In this document: positions 6,807 to 14,979 of the stretch, piece after piece
Position numbering within the stretch: the stretch's first letter is position 1
Layout of the letters: every line of letters begins with the position of its first letter
DNA from: Streptomyces sp. BK340
Lineage (GTDB): Bacteria > Actinomycetota > Actinomycetes > Streptomycetales > Streptomycetaceae
Direction of reading: 5' to 3'
Assembly (NCBI RefSeq): GCF_007827595.1
Contig: NZ_VISR01000005.1
Span: 1 to 64,000 of the forward strand
DNA length: 64,000 bases
The notes under the pieces: model-generated
Told to the model about the DNA's origin: nothing
The model's input: the letters and a program-made list of their open reading frames with translations, nothing else
The model's database searches: none
Translations under genes and position numbers: made by a program

Positions 6807-9078
6807 CGGTCTCCTTCTCCAGGCGGTCCCAGTCGGTGACGACGGGAGCGAGCTCTCCCCCGAGCCACAGGGGGAGTTGGTCACGGTGGTGCGGTGAGCC
6901 GGGGACGCCGGACGCGCCGAAGGGCACCACCCACCGGCTGTCCTCGCGGCGGGCCAGGTCCCAGACGTAACGGGCCGCCGGGCCCCGGGCGGCCAGGTCG
7001 GTCAGGCCGGCCACGGCGGAGGTGCACAGCACGCAGTCGTGGTCGCCGGACAGGCCCGGTTCGTCGTACGGCTGCTCGTCGGGCAGCGCCCGCCAGGGCG
7101 CGAGGCGGTGGGTGGCGCCCCACGGGCCCGCCGGAGTTCCGGCGGCGGCCTCCTCGACGGCGGCGCGTACGGCGGCGCGCCGGTCGACGCCGTACAACTC
7201 CTCGGCGCTCAGCAGGTGTTCCAGGGCGAAGGCGATGCGCGGAAGGAGGGCGAGCCAGGGGAGGAGGACCTCCGGGTAGGCGGGCACCTCGGTCAGCGCG
7301 GCGAACGCCGGGTGTGCGGCGAGGTGCCGTACGACCGCGCCGCGCACCGCCGCGTACGCCGCCGCGTCGGCGCTGTCCGCGTCCATGCGGCGGTTCCAGG
7401 CCAGGAGGCGGTCCCTGAGCCGGGCGGCCCCGGGGGTGAGGTCGTCGAGGCCGGCCAGGTGGTCCAGGAGGGGTGTGGCGGAGGCGAGGTGGGTGTCCGT
7501 GTGGATCGCGTGCAGGTCGGCGGCGGACCAGGCGGGGCGCTCGTCGAGGAGGGTGCGGATGCGGGTGGCGCGGTGCGGTGGCGCGAACTCGGTGCCGAGA
7601 TGGGTGGCCGGGCCGCGCTGGTTGGCCATCACCGCGATGCCGTCGGTGAGTCCGGCCCGGGGCATCTCGTGCCATCCGTGCCACTCGTGGCCGGGCTGCC
7701 AGGCGGGAACCAGGCGGGTGCGGTTGGCCTCCGAGCGGAGGGGGACGCGGCCCGCGACCCGGTGCAGGGTGGCGCCCTCGGTGTCGGCTGCCTGTACGAC
7801 GTTGACGGGCTCGGCCCAGGTGTCGAAGGCCGCGTCGATGTCGGTGACGCGGCGGGCCCGGAGGAGGGGGAGGAGGCTGCTGAAGCCGAGGTCTTCCGTG
7901 ACACGGGGTGGATAGCGCAGGGCCAGGGCCGTCTCGGCGGCCGCCTCCGGCTGCGGCTGTGGATCCGCCTCGGCCTCGCCTCCGGCGACGACCCGGTTCC
8001 CGCCCGCGCCACCCGTGCAGCTCTCGTCGTCGGGTGCGGGCGGCCCCTGCTGGGCGTCTGCCCCGTCGGCGGCTCGCGGCCCGTCGTTCGCGGGCTCCGC
8101 CTCGGCTTCGCCGTCGTCGGACCGTCGTGGTTCCGTGGTTCCCAGGCCCTCCGGGCCTCCGGCTATCACCGGGCCCCGGTCCGTCTCGATGATCTCGATC
8201 TCCAGGGGGTGCTCCCCCGCGATCTCCACGGTCTCCGTGTGGCGTCGGGCGCGGTGCCAGGTGCCGTCGGGGCCGAGGGCTTCGACGCCCGCGCCCGTGC
8301 GGCGGAGGCGTTCGCGGTAGACGTCCTGGTAGTCGGCCATGGCGTTGGTGATGGACCAGGCGACCGTGCCGGTGTGGCCGAAGTGGGCGATGCCAGGGAC
8401 GCCGGGGACGGCCAGGCCGACGACGTCGAACTCGGGGCAGGAGAGACGGATCTGCTGGTAGACGCCGGGGGCCTCGATGAAGCGGTGCGGGTCGCCGGCG
8501 AGAAGCGGCAGGCCCGTGAGGGTGCGCTCGCCCGAGAGGAGCCAGCCGTTGCTGCCCGCCGTGCCGGGGCCGTCGGTGGCGAACAGGCCGACCGCTTCCG
8601 GGCCGAGGTGCCGTATCGCCTCCTCGCGCCACAGCTTGGCCGGGAAGCCCGCGAAGAGGATGTGCGTGCCGAGCCAGATGCCCAGCGGGTTCCACGGCTG
8701 CCAGGGGGTGGGGGTGAGGCCCGTCCGGGTGAACTCGGGTGCGCGGCGGGCCCCTTCGGCCAGGCCCTCGTTGACGCCGTCCACGTACGCCCGGACCCAG
8801 TCCGCCGTCTCCGGGTCCCGGCTCTCCAGCGCGGTGAAACAGCGTCTCGCGGTGTCGTCGAGGCGGGCGCGGCGGGCGAAGACGTCCCAGGAGAGGGCGG
8901 CCGCGCCGAGGAAGGCTGCCGACGTGCCCTGGGAGCGGTGCCGTTCGACCTCCAACTGCCAGGCGCGGTCCAGGGCGGTGACACGGCCCTGGGCGTGGGC
9001 GAGGGCACGGACGCCGGAAGCGCGTAGGTGGGGGATGCCCCAGGCGTCGCGGTAGGTCTCGGTGGTCACCCTGGACAC
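6799..9078 (-). CDS. Penicillin acylase family Ntn hydrolase (DesG-like)
   Basis: A 759-residue Ntn-hydrolase. The processing site is GTAGSNGWLLSG, with Ser176 predicted as the new N-terminal nucleophile after autocleavage, leaving an alpha chain of about 175 residues. GDPHR, HFGHTG and W.ITNAM motifs follow. An Ala/Glu/Gly-rich insertion at about 315-375 is low in complexity. There is no clear signal peptide. GTG 9078 was used; the in-frame GTG at 9069 has a better-spaced AGAGG. An iron box lies ten bases upstream. Penicillin-amidase-like DesG genes are reported in some desferrioxamine loci, so cleavage or exchange of an acyl group on a siderophore is the likely role (inference). Confidence 0.87.
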   Translation of the reverse strand: MSRVTTETYRDAWGIPHLRASGVRALAHAQGRVTALDRAWQLEVERHRSQGTSAAFLGAAALSWDVFARRARLDDTARRCFTALESRDPETADWVRAYVDGVNEGLAEGARRAPEFTRTGLTPTPWQPWNPLGIWLGTHILFAGFPAKLWREEAIRHLGPEAVGLFATDGPGTAGSNGWLLSGERTLTGLPLLAGDPHRFIEAPGVYQQIRLSCPEFDVVGLAVPGVPGIAHFGHTGTVAWSITNAMADYQDVYRERLRRTGAGVEALGPDGTWHRARRHTETVEIAGEHPLEIEIIETDRGPVIAGGPEGLGTTEPRRSDDGEAEAEPANDGPRAADGADAQQGPPAPDDESCTGGAGGNRVVAGGEAEADPQPQPEAAAETALALRYPPRVTEDLGFSSLLPLLRARRVTDIDAAFDTWAEPVNVVQAADTEGATLHRVAGRVPLRSEANRTRLVPAWQPGHEWHGWHEMPRAGLTDGIAVMANQRGPATHLGTEFAPPHRATRIRTLLDERPAWSAADLHAIHTDTHLASATPLLDHLAGLDDLTPGAARLRDRLLAWNRRMDADSADAAAYAAVRGAVVRHLAAHPAFAALTEVPAYPEVLLPWLALLPRIAFALEHLLSAEELYGVDRRAAVRAAVEEAAAGTPAGPWGATHRLAPWRALPDEQPYDEPGLSGDHDCVLCTSAVAGLTDLAARGPAARYVWDLARREDSRWVVPFGASGVPGSPHHRDQLPLWLGGELAPVVTDWDRLEKETDV

Positions 9079-9087
9079 CTCTTCGCT

Positions 9088-9106
9088 TTAGGTTAGCCTT
9101 GCCTAA
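9088..9106. promoter_or_regulatory. Iron box (DmdR1/IdeR operator) between divergent genes
   Basis: The 19-bp sequence TTAGGTTAGCCTTGCCTAA closely matches the actinobacterial iron box TTAGGTTAGGCTnnCCTAA bound by DtxR-family repressors (DmdR1, IdeR). It lies 9 bases from the acylase start and 38 bases from the SIP start, so one site can repress both divergent units when iron is plentiful. Confidence 0.92.
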
Positions 9107-9144
9107 GTTTTCGTCAGGAATCGTACGCGAGGGGTGGAGACGCG

Positions 9145-9867
9145 ATGGGGCAGGGGCGGGGCTGGGAGGGAGCGGTCCTACGACTGCTGCGCGCCAGGGA
9201 CTTCGTGTGCACGGTCACCGAGGCCGAGGACGTCACCCCGCGCTACCGGCGGCTGCGGCTGACCGACGGCGGGCTGCTCGCCGTGACCGGCGTCCACCCC
9301 ACGATGTGGGTACGCCTGTGGTTCTCCGACGCCGGCCGCCCGCACCAGCGGGCCTACACCCTGGTCGACCCGGACCCCGCGACCGGCACCTTCGGCCTGG
9401 AGTTCGCCCTGCATGACGGACGCGCCGCCGACTGGGCGCGGGCCGCGCGGCCCGGGGACACCATCGAGGCGACCGTCCAGGGCACCGGGTTCCAGCGTCC
9501 CGACCCCGCGCCCTCGCACATCGTCGCCATCGGGGACCCGGCCTCGCTGCCCGCGATCAACTCCCTGCTGGATGCCCTGCCTTCCGCCCCGGCGACGATC
9601 TGGTTCGAGGGCACCCTGGACGGCCTCCCCTGCCACGCCGACCCGGCCCGCCACGAGATCCGCGAGGTGCCCCGCCGCGACGCGGGCGCCCGGCTCACCG
9701 ACCGGGTCCGCGCCGAGCTGCCCGTCGTGCTCGACGGCACCCCCGACCCGTACGTCTGGATCGCCTGCGACACGGCCACCACCCGCACGCTGGCCGCGTA
9801 CGTGCGCAGGGAACTGGGCCTGCCGAGGACCCGGGTGCACGCCCAGGGGTACTGGCGCGCGTCCTGA
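9145..9867 (+). CDS. Siderophore-interacting protein, FAD-dependent ferric reductase
   Basis: A 240-residue SIP-family flavoreductase. The FAD-binding motif QRAYTLVDPDP sits near residues 68-78 (RAYT at 69-72), with the pyridine-nucleotide domain after about 120 (IGDPASLPAINSLL) and a C-terminal HAQGYW, typical of ViuB/FscN-type proteins. It reduces Fe(III)-siderophore in the cytoplasm to release iron. Start ATG 9145 follows GGTGGAG. It is divergent from the acylase operon and shares its iron box, so it should be induced by iron starvation. Confidence 0.92.
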   Translation: MGQGRGWEGAVLRLLRARDFVCTVTEAEDVTPRYRRLRLTDGGLLAVTGVHPTMWVRLWFSDAGRPHQRAYTLVDPDPATGTFGLEFALHDGRAADWARAARPGDTIEATVQGTGFQRPDPAPSHIVAIGDPASLPAINSLLDALPSAPATIWFEGTLDGLPCHADPARHEIREVPRRDAGARLTDRVRAELPVVLDGTPDPYVWIACDTATTRTLAAYVRRELGLPRTRVHAQGYWRAS

Positions 9868-9891
9868 CACGCGAGGCGCGATCATCGACCC

Positions 9892-10485
9892 ATGGACGTC
9901 ACTCTGCACCTCGCCCAGGACCCCGAGGCCGACGCGCTGCTCGGGCGCAGCCCGCTCGCCGCGCTGACCGGCATGCTGCTCGACCAGCAGGTTCCGATGG
10001 AGTGGGCGTTCAAGGGGCCGGCGACCATCGCGCGGCGGATGGGCGCCGAGGACCTCGACGCGCACGAGATCGCCGTCATGGACCCGGAGGCGTTCGCCGC
10101 ACTGCTCTCCGAGAAGCCCGCCGTGCATCGCTACCCGGGCTCGATGGCCAAGCGGGTCCAGCAGCTGTGCCAGTACCTCGTCGAGCACTACGACGGAGAC
10201 GCCGAGCTGGTCTGGAAGGGCGTCACGGACGGGAAGGAGCTGCTGAAGCGGCTCCAGGACCTGCCCGGGTTCGGCAAGCAGAAGGCACAGATCTTCCTCG
10301 CTCTGCTCGGCAAGCAGCTGGGCGTCGCACCGACGGGGTGGCGGGAGGCCGCCGGGGCCTACGGCGAGGCGAAGTCCTTCCGGTCCGTCGCCGACATCAC
10401 CGGGCCCGAGTCGCTGGCCAAGGTGCGCTACCACAAGCAGGAGATGAAGGCGGCGGCCAGGGCCGCGAAGGCCGCCGGGAAGTAG
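9892..10485 (+). CDS. HhH-GPD base-excision DNA repair protein
   Basis: A 197-residue protein with the helix-hairpin-helix LPGFGKQKAQIFLALLGK at about 124-141 and an N-terminal DQQV segment (31-34) typical of HhH-GPD glycosylases. The C-terminus is Lys/Ala-rich. It probably removes a damaged base, but the GPD catalytic Asp and the lesion preference cannot be assigned confidently. It starts 24 bases after the SIP stop. The ATG is preceded by GATCAT and six bases, which may be a leaderless start. Confidence 0.85.
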   Translation: MDVTLHLAQDPEADALLGRSPLAALTGMLLDQQVPMEWAFKGPATIARRMGAEDLDAHEIAVMDPEAFAALLSEKPAVHRYPGSMAKRVQQLCQYLVEHYDGDAELVWKGVTDGKELLKRLQDLPGFGKQKAQIFLALLGKQLGVAPTGWREAAGAYGEAKSFRSVADITGPESLAKVRYHKQEMKAAARAAKAAGK

Positions 10486-10583
10486 GGCCCGGCCGGGTGG
10501 CGGCGGCCCGCGCGGGCGGCGGCGGCTCAGCCACCTGGCCCACCCGGGTGGCCGGACGAGCCCGGGCGGTCCAAGCATGGAGC

Positions 10584-11252
10584 ATGACCGAGGCACCCAG
10601 CGGTGACCCCTCCTGGGGTCGCGAGTACGACGACCGCAACATCCACGCGGGAGGGACCCCACAGGCGCACCACGAGCCCGAGCCACCCTTCGAGGGCCCC
10701 CTGCACGCCCTGTCCCGGGCCGCCTGGCAGGTCGTCCTGCTCACCGGCGTCGCCTCGCTGGTCCTCGGCGTCCTGGTGCTGGTCTGGCCGGGCCCCTCCC
10801 TCGTCGCCGTGGGTGTCCTGTTCGGCGTCTACCTCCTCGTCAGCGGCGTCTTCCAGCTGGTCTCCGCCTTCGGCACCCACAAGACGACCTCGCTGCGCGT
10901 GCTCGCCTTCATCAGCGGCGCCCTGTCGATCGTGCTGGGCCTGTTCTGCTTCCGCGGGCCCATGCAGTCGATCCTGCTGCTCGCCCTGTGGATCGGCATC
11001 AGCTGGGTGATCCGCGGGATCACCCAGACCCTGGCCGCCATCTCCGACAAGCGCATGCCGGCGCGGGGTTGGCAGATCTTCCTCGGGATCGTCACGTTCG
11101 CCGCCGGGATCGTGCTGATCGACTCGCCGTTCAGGTCGGTCGCCGTGCTGACCCTGGTCGGCGGGTGGTGGCTGGTGGTCGTCGGCGTCGTGGAGATCGT
11201 CACCGGGTTCCGCGTCCGCGGCCGCGCCCGGCAGGTTCCGCGCACGGTCTGA
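10584..11252 (+). CDS. HdeD-family (DUF308) membrane protein
   Basis: A 222-residue protein with a hydrophilic, His/Pro-rich N-terminus of about 40 residues and six hydrophobic segments in three hairpin pairs (GVASLVLGVLVLVWPG, GALSIVLGLFCFRGP and GIVTFAAGIVLIDSPF begin each pair). This DUF308 repeat pattern is that of HdeD-like proteins. The function is unclear; some members respond to acid or membrane stress. The basic C-terminus is probably cytoplasmic. Confidence 0.85.
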   Translation: MTEAPSGDPSWGREYDDRNIHAGGTPQAHHEPEPPFEGPLHALSRAAWQVVLLTGVASLVLGVLVLVWPGPSLVAVGVLFGVYLLVSGVFQLVSAFGTHKTTSLRVLAFISGALSIVLGLFCFRGPMQSILLLALWIGISWVIRGITQTLAAISDKRMPARGWQIFLGIVTFAAGIVLIDSPFRSVAVLTLVGGWWLVVVGVVEIVTGFRVRGRARQVPRTV

Positions 11253-11353
11253 TCCCCGTGGTACGACACGGTGCGACCTCTCCGGTGGGCCGAGCGGGCG
11301 AATCTCGCGGGCCGCGCGATGCGGTACGGCTGCCGGGCGGGCATGCAACCGCC

Positions 11354-11677
11354 GTGAGCAGGACCCCGAGCCCCACCCGGAGCCGTACCTGGCTGCGGGT
11401 GCTCGTGCTGCTCCTCGCCCTGTGGGTGCCCGGCGCCCATCTGCAGGCCCAGGCGGCGCCCGCCCCGGCCGCGTCCGCCGAGAGCGCCGAACACGACGTC
11501 CTGGACACGCTGCTACGGCCGCCCGCACGCGCCCTCCACCAGACCGACGCGCCCGAGCGCACCGCACCCGTGCCCGACCCGCCGGCGCCGGTCCGTCCGG
11601 CGCTGCGTCCGTGCCCCGCCGTACCCCGGCCGCCGTACGCCGTGCCGCTGCTCCGGACGGTGGTCCTGCGCTGCTGA
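11354..11677 (+). CDS. Small secreted Pro-rich protein
   Basis: A 107-residue frame from GTG 11354 has a convincing N-terminus: a short basic region (SPTRSRTWLR), a hydrophobic core (VLVLLLALWVPG) and an AQA-AP cleavage site. An Ala/Pro-rich tail with two Cys follows. The pattern is that of a Streptomyces exported small protein or an unprocessed anchor. No family is recognised. It lies 101 bases after the HdeD gene on the same strand. Confidence 0.5.
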   Translation: MSRTPSPTRSRTWLRVLVLLLALWVPGAHLQAQAAPAPAASAESAEHDVLDTLLRPPARALHQTDAPERTAPVPDPPAPVRPALRPCPAVPRPPYAVPLLRTVVLRC

Positions 11678-11723
11678 CCGTGCCCTGCCCCCAGGACAGT
11701 CAGCCCGACGCAAGGAACCGACC

Positions 11724-11852
11724 ATGCCCACAGACCCGTACGCGGTCCTGCGCGCCCTGCTGCGCGCGGAGGCCAGACGCAGCGCACCGGCCGAGCCGGA
11801 GCGGAAGAGCCCGCAACCGCGGCAGCCGGCGGCCAAGGAGGACGGCCGCTGA
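11724..11852 (+). CDS. Small protein, 42 residues
   Basis: Starts ATG 11724 after AAGGAACC and reads MPTDPYAVLRALLRAEA, then a charged, Pro-rich tail ending KEDGR. The N-terminal half can form an amphipathic helix. It is in the same direction as the secreted protein 47 bases upstream. No homologue is recognised, and the call rests on the start signal and composition. Confidence 0.4.
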   Translation: MPTDPYAVLRALLRAEARRSAPAEPERKSPQPRQPAAKEDGR

Positions 11853-11870
11853 GTCCCCGGCGGAGGCGGA

Positions 11871-11972
11871 CCACCGCCTCCGCCGAACCACCGCGTGCGC
11901 CGGGCCACCACCTGTGCCAGGTCACCGCCTGCGCGGGATCACCGCCCGCGCCGGGTCACCGCCTGCGCCGGG
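11871..11972. repeat. Six tandem 17-bp repeats at the end of the herA remnant
   Basis: Six head-to-tail 17-bp units start at 11871, 11888, 11905, 11922, 11939 and 11956, with consensus TCACCGCCTGCGCCGGG. The last unit contains the stop codon and final codons (ARRR-stop) of the herA-like pseudogene on the minus strand, so the array looks like amplification of that gene's 3' end. Units further from the gene are more diverged. Confidence 0.85.
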
Positions 11973-12481
11973 CCGTGCCGAAGAGGGAGCGGGTGATCTC
12001 GCGGCCGATCCGGGTGCCGACCGAGCGGGCCAGGGACTTGACCATGCTGCTGCCGACGACCTGCTCGACGAGGGACGGCTCCTCCTCGGGAGCCTGCGCC
12101 GCCTTCCCGGCCCTCTCGGCCTTCCCGGCCCCCTCAGCCGCCTCGGCCCGAGGAGCCCGCGGCCGCTCGGCGCTCAGCTTCTCGTACGCCGACTCGCGAT
12201 CCACAGCCTGTGCATAACGCCCGTGGACGCGGACTCCCGCACCGCACGGTCCAGCTCGGCCCCGTCGACCGGGCCCATCAGGGACTCCGGCGCGCGCAGC
12301 CGGGTGGCGGCGACCGGGGTGGGTGCGCCCGTCTCGCCGAGCGCGGTCACCACGGCCTCGCCCGTGCCCAGTCCGGTGAGGAGTTCCTGAGGAGGGCGCC
12401 GAGGTCGAGCGGGGGACCGGAGAAGGCGTACCCCGCCGCGATCTGCCGGGCCTCGGCGGGGAGTGTTTCGCTGTCACTCAT
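11956..12481 (-). pseudogene. HerA-like helicase (DUF853), internally deleted and frameshifted
   Basis: The N-terminus MSDSETLPAEARQIAAGYAF and the C-terminus (VEQVVGSSMVKSLARS, then IGREITRSLFGTARRR) are those of the Streptomyces HerA-like ATPase of about 500 residues. The whole ATPase core, including Walker A and B, is missing. After codon 31 (near 12388) the sequence jumps to the region encoding LTGLGTGEAVVT, now in a shifted frame. CTCCTC occurs on both sides of the join, suggesting microhomology-mediated loss. A second shift near 12227 separates the RAPESLMGPVDGAELD segment from RYAQAVDRESAYEKL. No product can be functional. Confidence 0.88.
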
Positions 12482-12596
12482 CTCCGGCCCCTGTTCCCGA
12501 TAGATGCCGCTATGATCCGTTTCGCCACGGCTTTTCCAGCGGCGCACTCCGCCGCCTTGGCTGCGCCCGGAACGTCTTGACCGGTAGGCTTTCCGT

Positions 12597-12893
12597 GTGA
12601 TCTTCAAGCGCATCGGAAACGGCCGGCCGTACCCCGACCACGGCCGGGAAAGCACCCGGCAGTGGGCGGACGTCGCGCCGCGCCCGGTCCGCCTCGATCA
12701 GCTCGTGACGACCAAGGGGCAGCTCGACCTGGAGACCCTGCTGGCCGAGGACTCGACGTTCTACGGCGACCTCTTCGCGCACGTCGTGAAGTGGCAGGGC
12801 GATCTGTACCTGGAGGACGGCCTCCACCGCGCGGTCCGCGCCGCCCTCCAGCAGCGCCAGGTACTGCACGCGCGCGTACTCGAACTCGACTGA
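12597..12893 (+). CDS. Conserved small protein (VapB-family antitoxin-like annotation)
   Basis: A 98-residue protein from GTG 12597. A TAGGCT -10 box at 12585-12590 lies six bases before the GTG, so the mRNA is probably leaderless. The protein is well conserved in Streptomyces next to the LytR_C gene. I recall databases labelling relatives as VapB-family antitoxins, but no toxin gene is adjacent and a typical DNA-binding N-terminus is not obvious. The phrase DSTFYGDLFAHVVKWQGDLYLEDG is not explained by any family I know. A housekeeping role is as likely. Confidence 0.75.
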   Translation: MIFKRIGNGRPYPDHGRESTRQWADVAPRPVRLDQLVTTKGQLDLETLLAEDSTFYGDLFAHVVKWQGDLYLEDGLHRAVRAALQQRQVLHARVLELD

Positions 12894-12991
12894 CCGCGGC
12901 ACGACACGGCGTTGACCCTTTCGGGTTCCGCTGAGCGGCGTCTACTGATCATCTAATAGGCATCGCCGCCCAGGCGCACTACGCTGCGCTC

Positions 12992-13630
12992 ATGAGCATG
13001 CTGACTCCCCCCGGCATGGGCGGCCAGTACCGGATCACGGGGGACAAATACCCTCGGATGCGCCCTCCGCGGCGACGCGGCAGGCTCGTGTTCGCCGTAG
13101 TGGCGTCCGTCGCCGCGCTCGGCCTGATCGGCTGGGGCACGCTGCAGCTCATCGACGTCTTCACCGGCGGCGACAAGAAGACCTCGGCGTCCGGCACCAA
13201 GTCCCACTGCCGCACGAAGGCGAGCACCACCGCCGCCCGGGTGAAGGTGCCGCCCAAGCCCGGTGAGATCACCGTGAACGTCTACAACGCCACCGCGCAC
13301 ACCGGGCTCGCCAAGGACACCGCGGACGAGCTGAAGAAGCGCGGCTTCAAGATCGGTGACGTGGGCAACGCGTCCAAGGAGTTCGACAAGAAGATCAAGG
13401 GCGCCGGGGTGCTCCTCGGCCCCGCCTCCGCGCTGAACACCTCGCTGCCGGTGCTCGCCACCCAACTGCCCGCCGCCGAGCACCGCACCGACGCGGCTCG
13501 CAAGGGCGCCGATCTCGACCTGATCATCGGTGACGGCTTCAAGACCCTCACCCAGCGGACGGCCGCCGACCGGGCCCTGGCCGAACTGGCCAACCCGGAG
13601 CCGGCGGCCGCGACGAAGAAGAGCTGCTGA
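12992..13630 (+). CDS. Membrane-anchored LytR C-terminal domain protein
   Basis: A 212-residue protein with a basic N-terminus (RPPRRRGR), one membrane helix (about 31-55) and an extracytoplasmic LytR_C domain at about 85-190 (ITVNVYNATAHTGLAKDTADEL, shared with the C-terminus of LytR-CpsA-Psr proteins but without the LCP catalytic part). A cell-envelope role is likely. TACGCT at 12980-12985 is six bases before the ATG, fitting a leaderless transcript. The stop lies inside an 18-bp tandem duplication (13619-13654). Confidence 0.88.
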   Translation: MSMLTPPGMGGQYRITGDKYPRMRPPRRRGRLVFAVVASVAALGLIGWGTLQLIDVFTGGDKKTSASGTKSHCRTKASTTAARVKVPPKPGEITVNVYNATAHTGLAKDTADELKKRGFKIGDVGNASKEFDKKIKGAGVLLGPASALNTSLPVLATQLPAAEHRTDAARKGADLDLIIGDGFKTLTQRTAADRALAELANPEPAAATKKSC

Positions 13631-13654
13631 GGAACGAAGAGCCGCTGAGGAACG
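13619..13654. repeat. 18-bp tandem duplication across the LytR_C stop codon
   Basis: AAGAGCTGCTGAGGAACG (13619-13636) is followed at once by AAGAGCCGCTGAGGAACG, 17 of 18 bases identical. The first copy carries the gene's stop codon; the second lies downstream. Confidence 0.85.
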
Positions 13655-13666
13655 CCCGGAAAGGGC

Positions 13667-13695
13667 GCGGGGCCGTGTTCGACACGCGGCCCCGC
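13667..13695. terminator. Bidirectional hairpin between LytR_C gene and upp
   Basis: GCGGGGCCGTGT pairs with ACACG(CG)GCCCCGC around a small loop, with a two-base bulge. It lies between the two convergent stop codons and can serve both genes. There is no T-run, as is usual in Streptomyces. Confidence 0.7.
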
Positions 13696-13704
13696 CGCGC
13701 GTGA

Positions 13705-14340
13705 CTACTCGGCCGCGCCGTAGAGCCGGTCCCCCGCGTCCCCGAGCCCGGGCACGATGTACCCGTGCTCGTTGAGGTGGTCGTCGACAGCCGCCGTGAC
13801 GACCGTCACCGGCGTCCCCGCCAGCTCGCGCTCCATGACCGCGACGCCCTCGGGCGCGGCGAGCAGGACCACCGCGGTCACGTCGTCCGCACCGCGCTTG
13901 ATCAGCTCCTGGATGGCGGCGACCAGCGTGCCGCCGGTGGCCAGCATCGGGTCCAGCACGTACACCTGGCGGCCCGAGAGGTCCTCGGGCATGCGCGAGG
14001 CGTACGTGGAGGCCTGCAGCGTCTCCTCGTTGCGGATCATGCCGAGGAAGCCCACCTCGGCGGTCGGCAGCAGCCGGACCATGCCGTCCAGCATGCCGAG
14101 ACCGGCGCGCAGGATCGGCACGACCAGCGGACGCGGCCGGGCGAGCTTGACGCCGGTGGTCCGTGCGACCGGCGTCTGGATGTCGACCTGTTCGGTGCGC
14201 ACGTCCCGCGTGGCCTCGTAGGCGAGCAGGGTGACCAGTTCGTCGGCGAGTCGCCGGAAGGTCGCGGAGTCGGTGCGCTGGTCGCGCAGCGTGGTGAGCT
14301 TGTGGGCGACCAGGGGGTGGTCGACGACGTGGAGACGCAT
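13705..14340 (-). CDS. upp: Uracil phosphoribosyltransferase
   Basis: A 211-residue full-length UPRTase that converts uracil and PRPP to UMP (pyrimidine salvage, cytoplasm). The PRPP-binding loop [11 protein letters not shown] is at 128-138, the flexible-loop segment MIRNEETLQ at about 101-109, and the uracil-binding C-terminus [15 protein letters not shown] is present. The start ATG 14340 is preceded on its strand by TACTGT and seven bases, so translation is probably leaderless. It is convergent with the LytR_C gene, an arrangement I associate with the S. coelicolor SCO4041 region. Confidence 0.97.
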   Translation of the reverse strand: MRLHVVDHPLVAHKLTTLRDQRTDSATFRRLADELVTLLAYEATRDVRTEQVDIQTPVARTTGVKLARPRPLVVPILRAGLGMLDGMVRLLPTAEVGFLGMIRNEETLQASTYASRMPEDLSGRQVYVLDPMLATGGTLVAAIQELIKRGADDVTAVVLLAAPEGVAVMERELAGTPVTVVTAAVDDHLNEHGYIVPGLGDAGDRLYGAAE

Positions 14341-14430
14341 GTCCCTAACAGTAACCGCGCTCGGTGGCCCCTGGCCCTGGCATCAAACCGCCCGTCCGAG
14401 GGAAAGTGGGAGGGACGGACCGGGGGTGGT

Positions 14431-14646
14431 GTGACTGTGCCAGACCTGCCTGACCGCAAGACCGACGCCGCCGAGGGCGCCGTGGGGCCGCAGCAGCCCG
14501 AGACGGACGCCCAGCGCCGGCGCCGCCGCGCCCAGTTCCTGCGCGAACTCGCCGAAGCCCGCGCGCTGCGCGAACGCGTCCAGCCCCGACGCGCCAAGGC
14601 CGCCCGACTGCGCCACGCCATGCGTATGCGGACTTTCCGCTGGTAG
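14431..14646 (+). CDS. Conserved small basic protein
   Basis: A 71-residue Arg-rich protein from GTG 14431 (the GTG at 14437 is an alternative). The first 28 residues are acidic and Gln/Pro-rich. A predicted helix QRRRRRAQFLRELAEARALR and the ending HAMRMRTFRW follow. The C-terminal signature is familiar from Streptomyces genes beside upp/tadA, but no function is known to me. It could bind nucleic acid. Confidence 0.7.
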   Translation: MTVPDLPDRKTDAAEGAVGPQQPETDAQRRRRRAQFLRELAEARALRERVQPRRAKAARLRHAMRMRTFRW

Positions 14647-14979
14647 GCGGAGCCCGGTGAACGTGCGACGTCAAGGTGAGATCCAGGTGAGGAAGATCCT
14701 TGCCCGCTCCGGTGTTTGGGCGGTGGGCGTGCGTGGGTGCCGGGAAAAGCCGCGTACGATCCGCAGGTGGCGGCAACGAGTGCGCTGGTGAGTCCTTTTC
14801 CCCCGGGATGCGGACACACGATCAAAACAGCCAGACACAGGGAGCCGAAGACGTCCCCTGAACGCCTTGTTTCTGCCACGATTCCGAGTGGGTGGGGCTC
14901 GGAGCACAGCTCTCTCCGCCCAGAACCTCCGCCGGGGGGACCCCCAACCGGCACGCCTAAGACCAGTGGGAGAGTCACG
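14647..14979. promoter_or_regulatory. Long upstream region of the tadA operon
   Basis: 333 bases without a convincing gene. A TACGAT box near 14755 could be a -10, which would give a leader of about 215 bases. The region 14885-14945 is rich in hairpin potential (GGAGCACAGCTCTC, then CCGCCGGGGGGACCCCC just before the start). No known riboswitch class is recognised. Confidence 0.35.

Noticed and set aside
12577..12582. TTGACC as a -35 box for the gene at 12597
   Set aside because: It is only two bases from the TAGGCT -10 box, far too close for sigma-70-type recognition.
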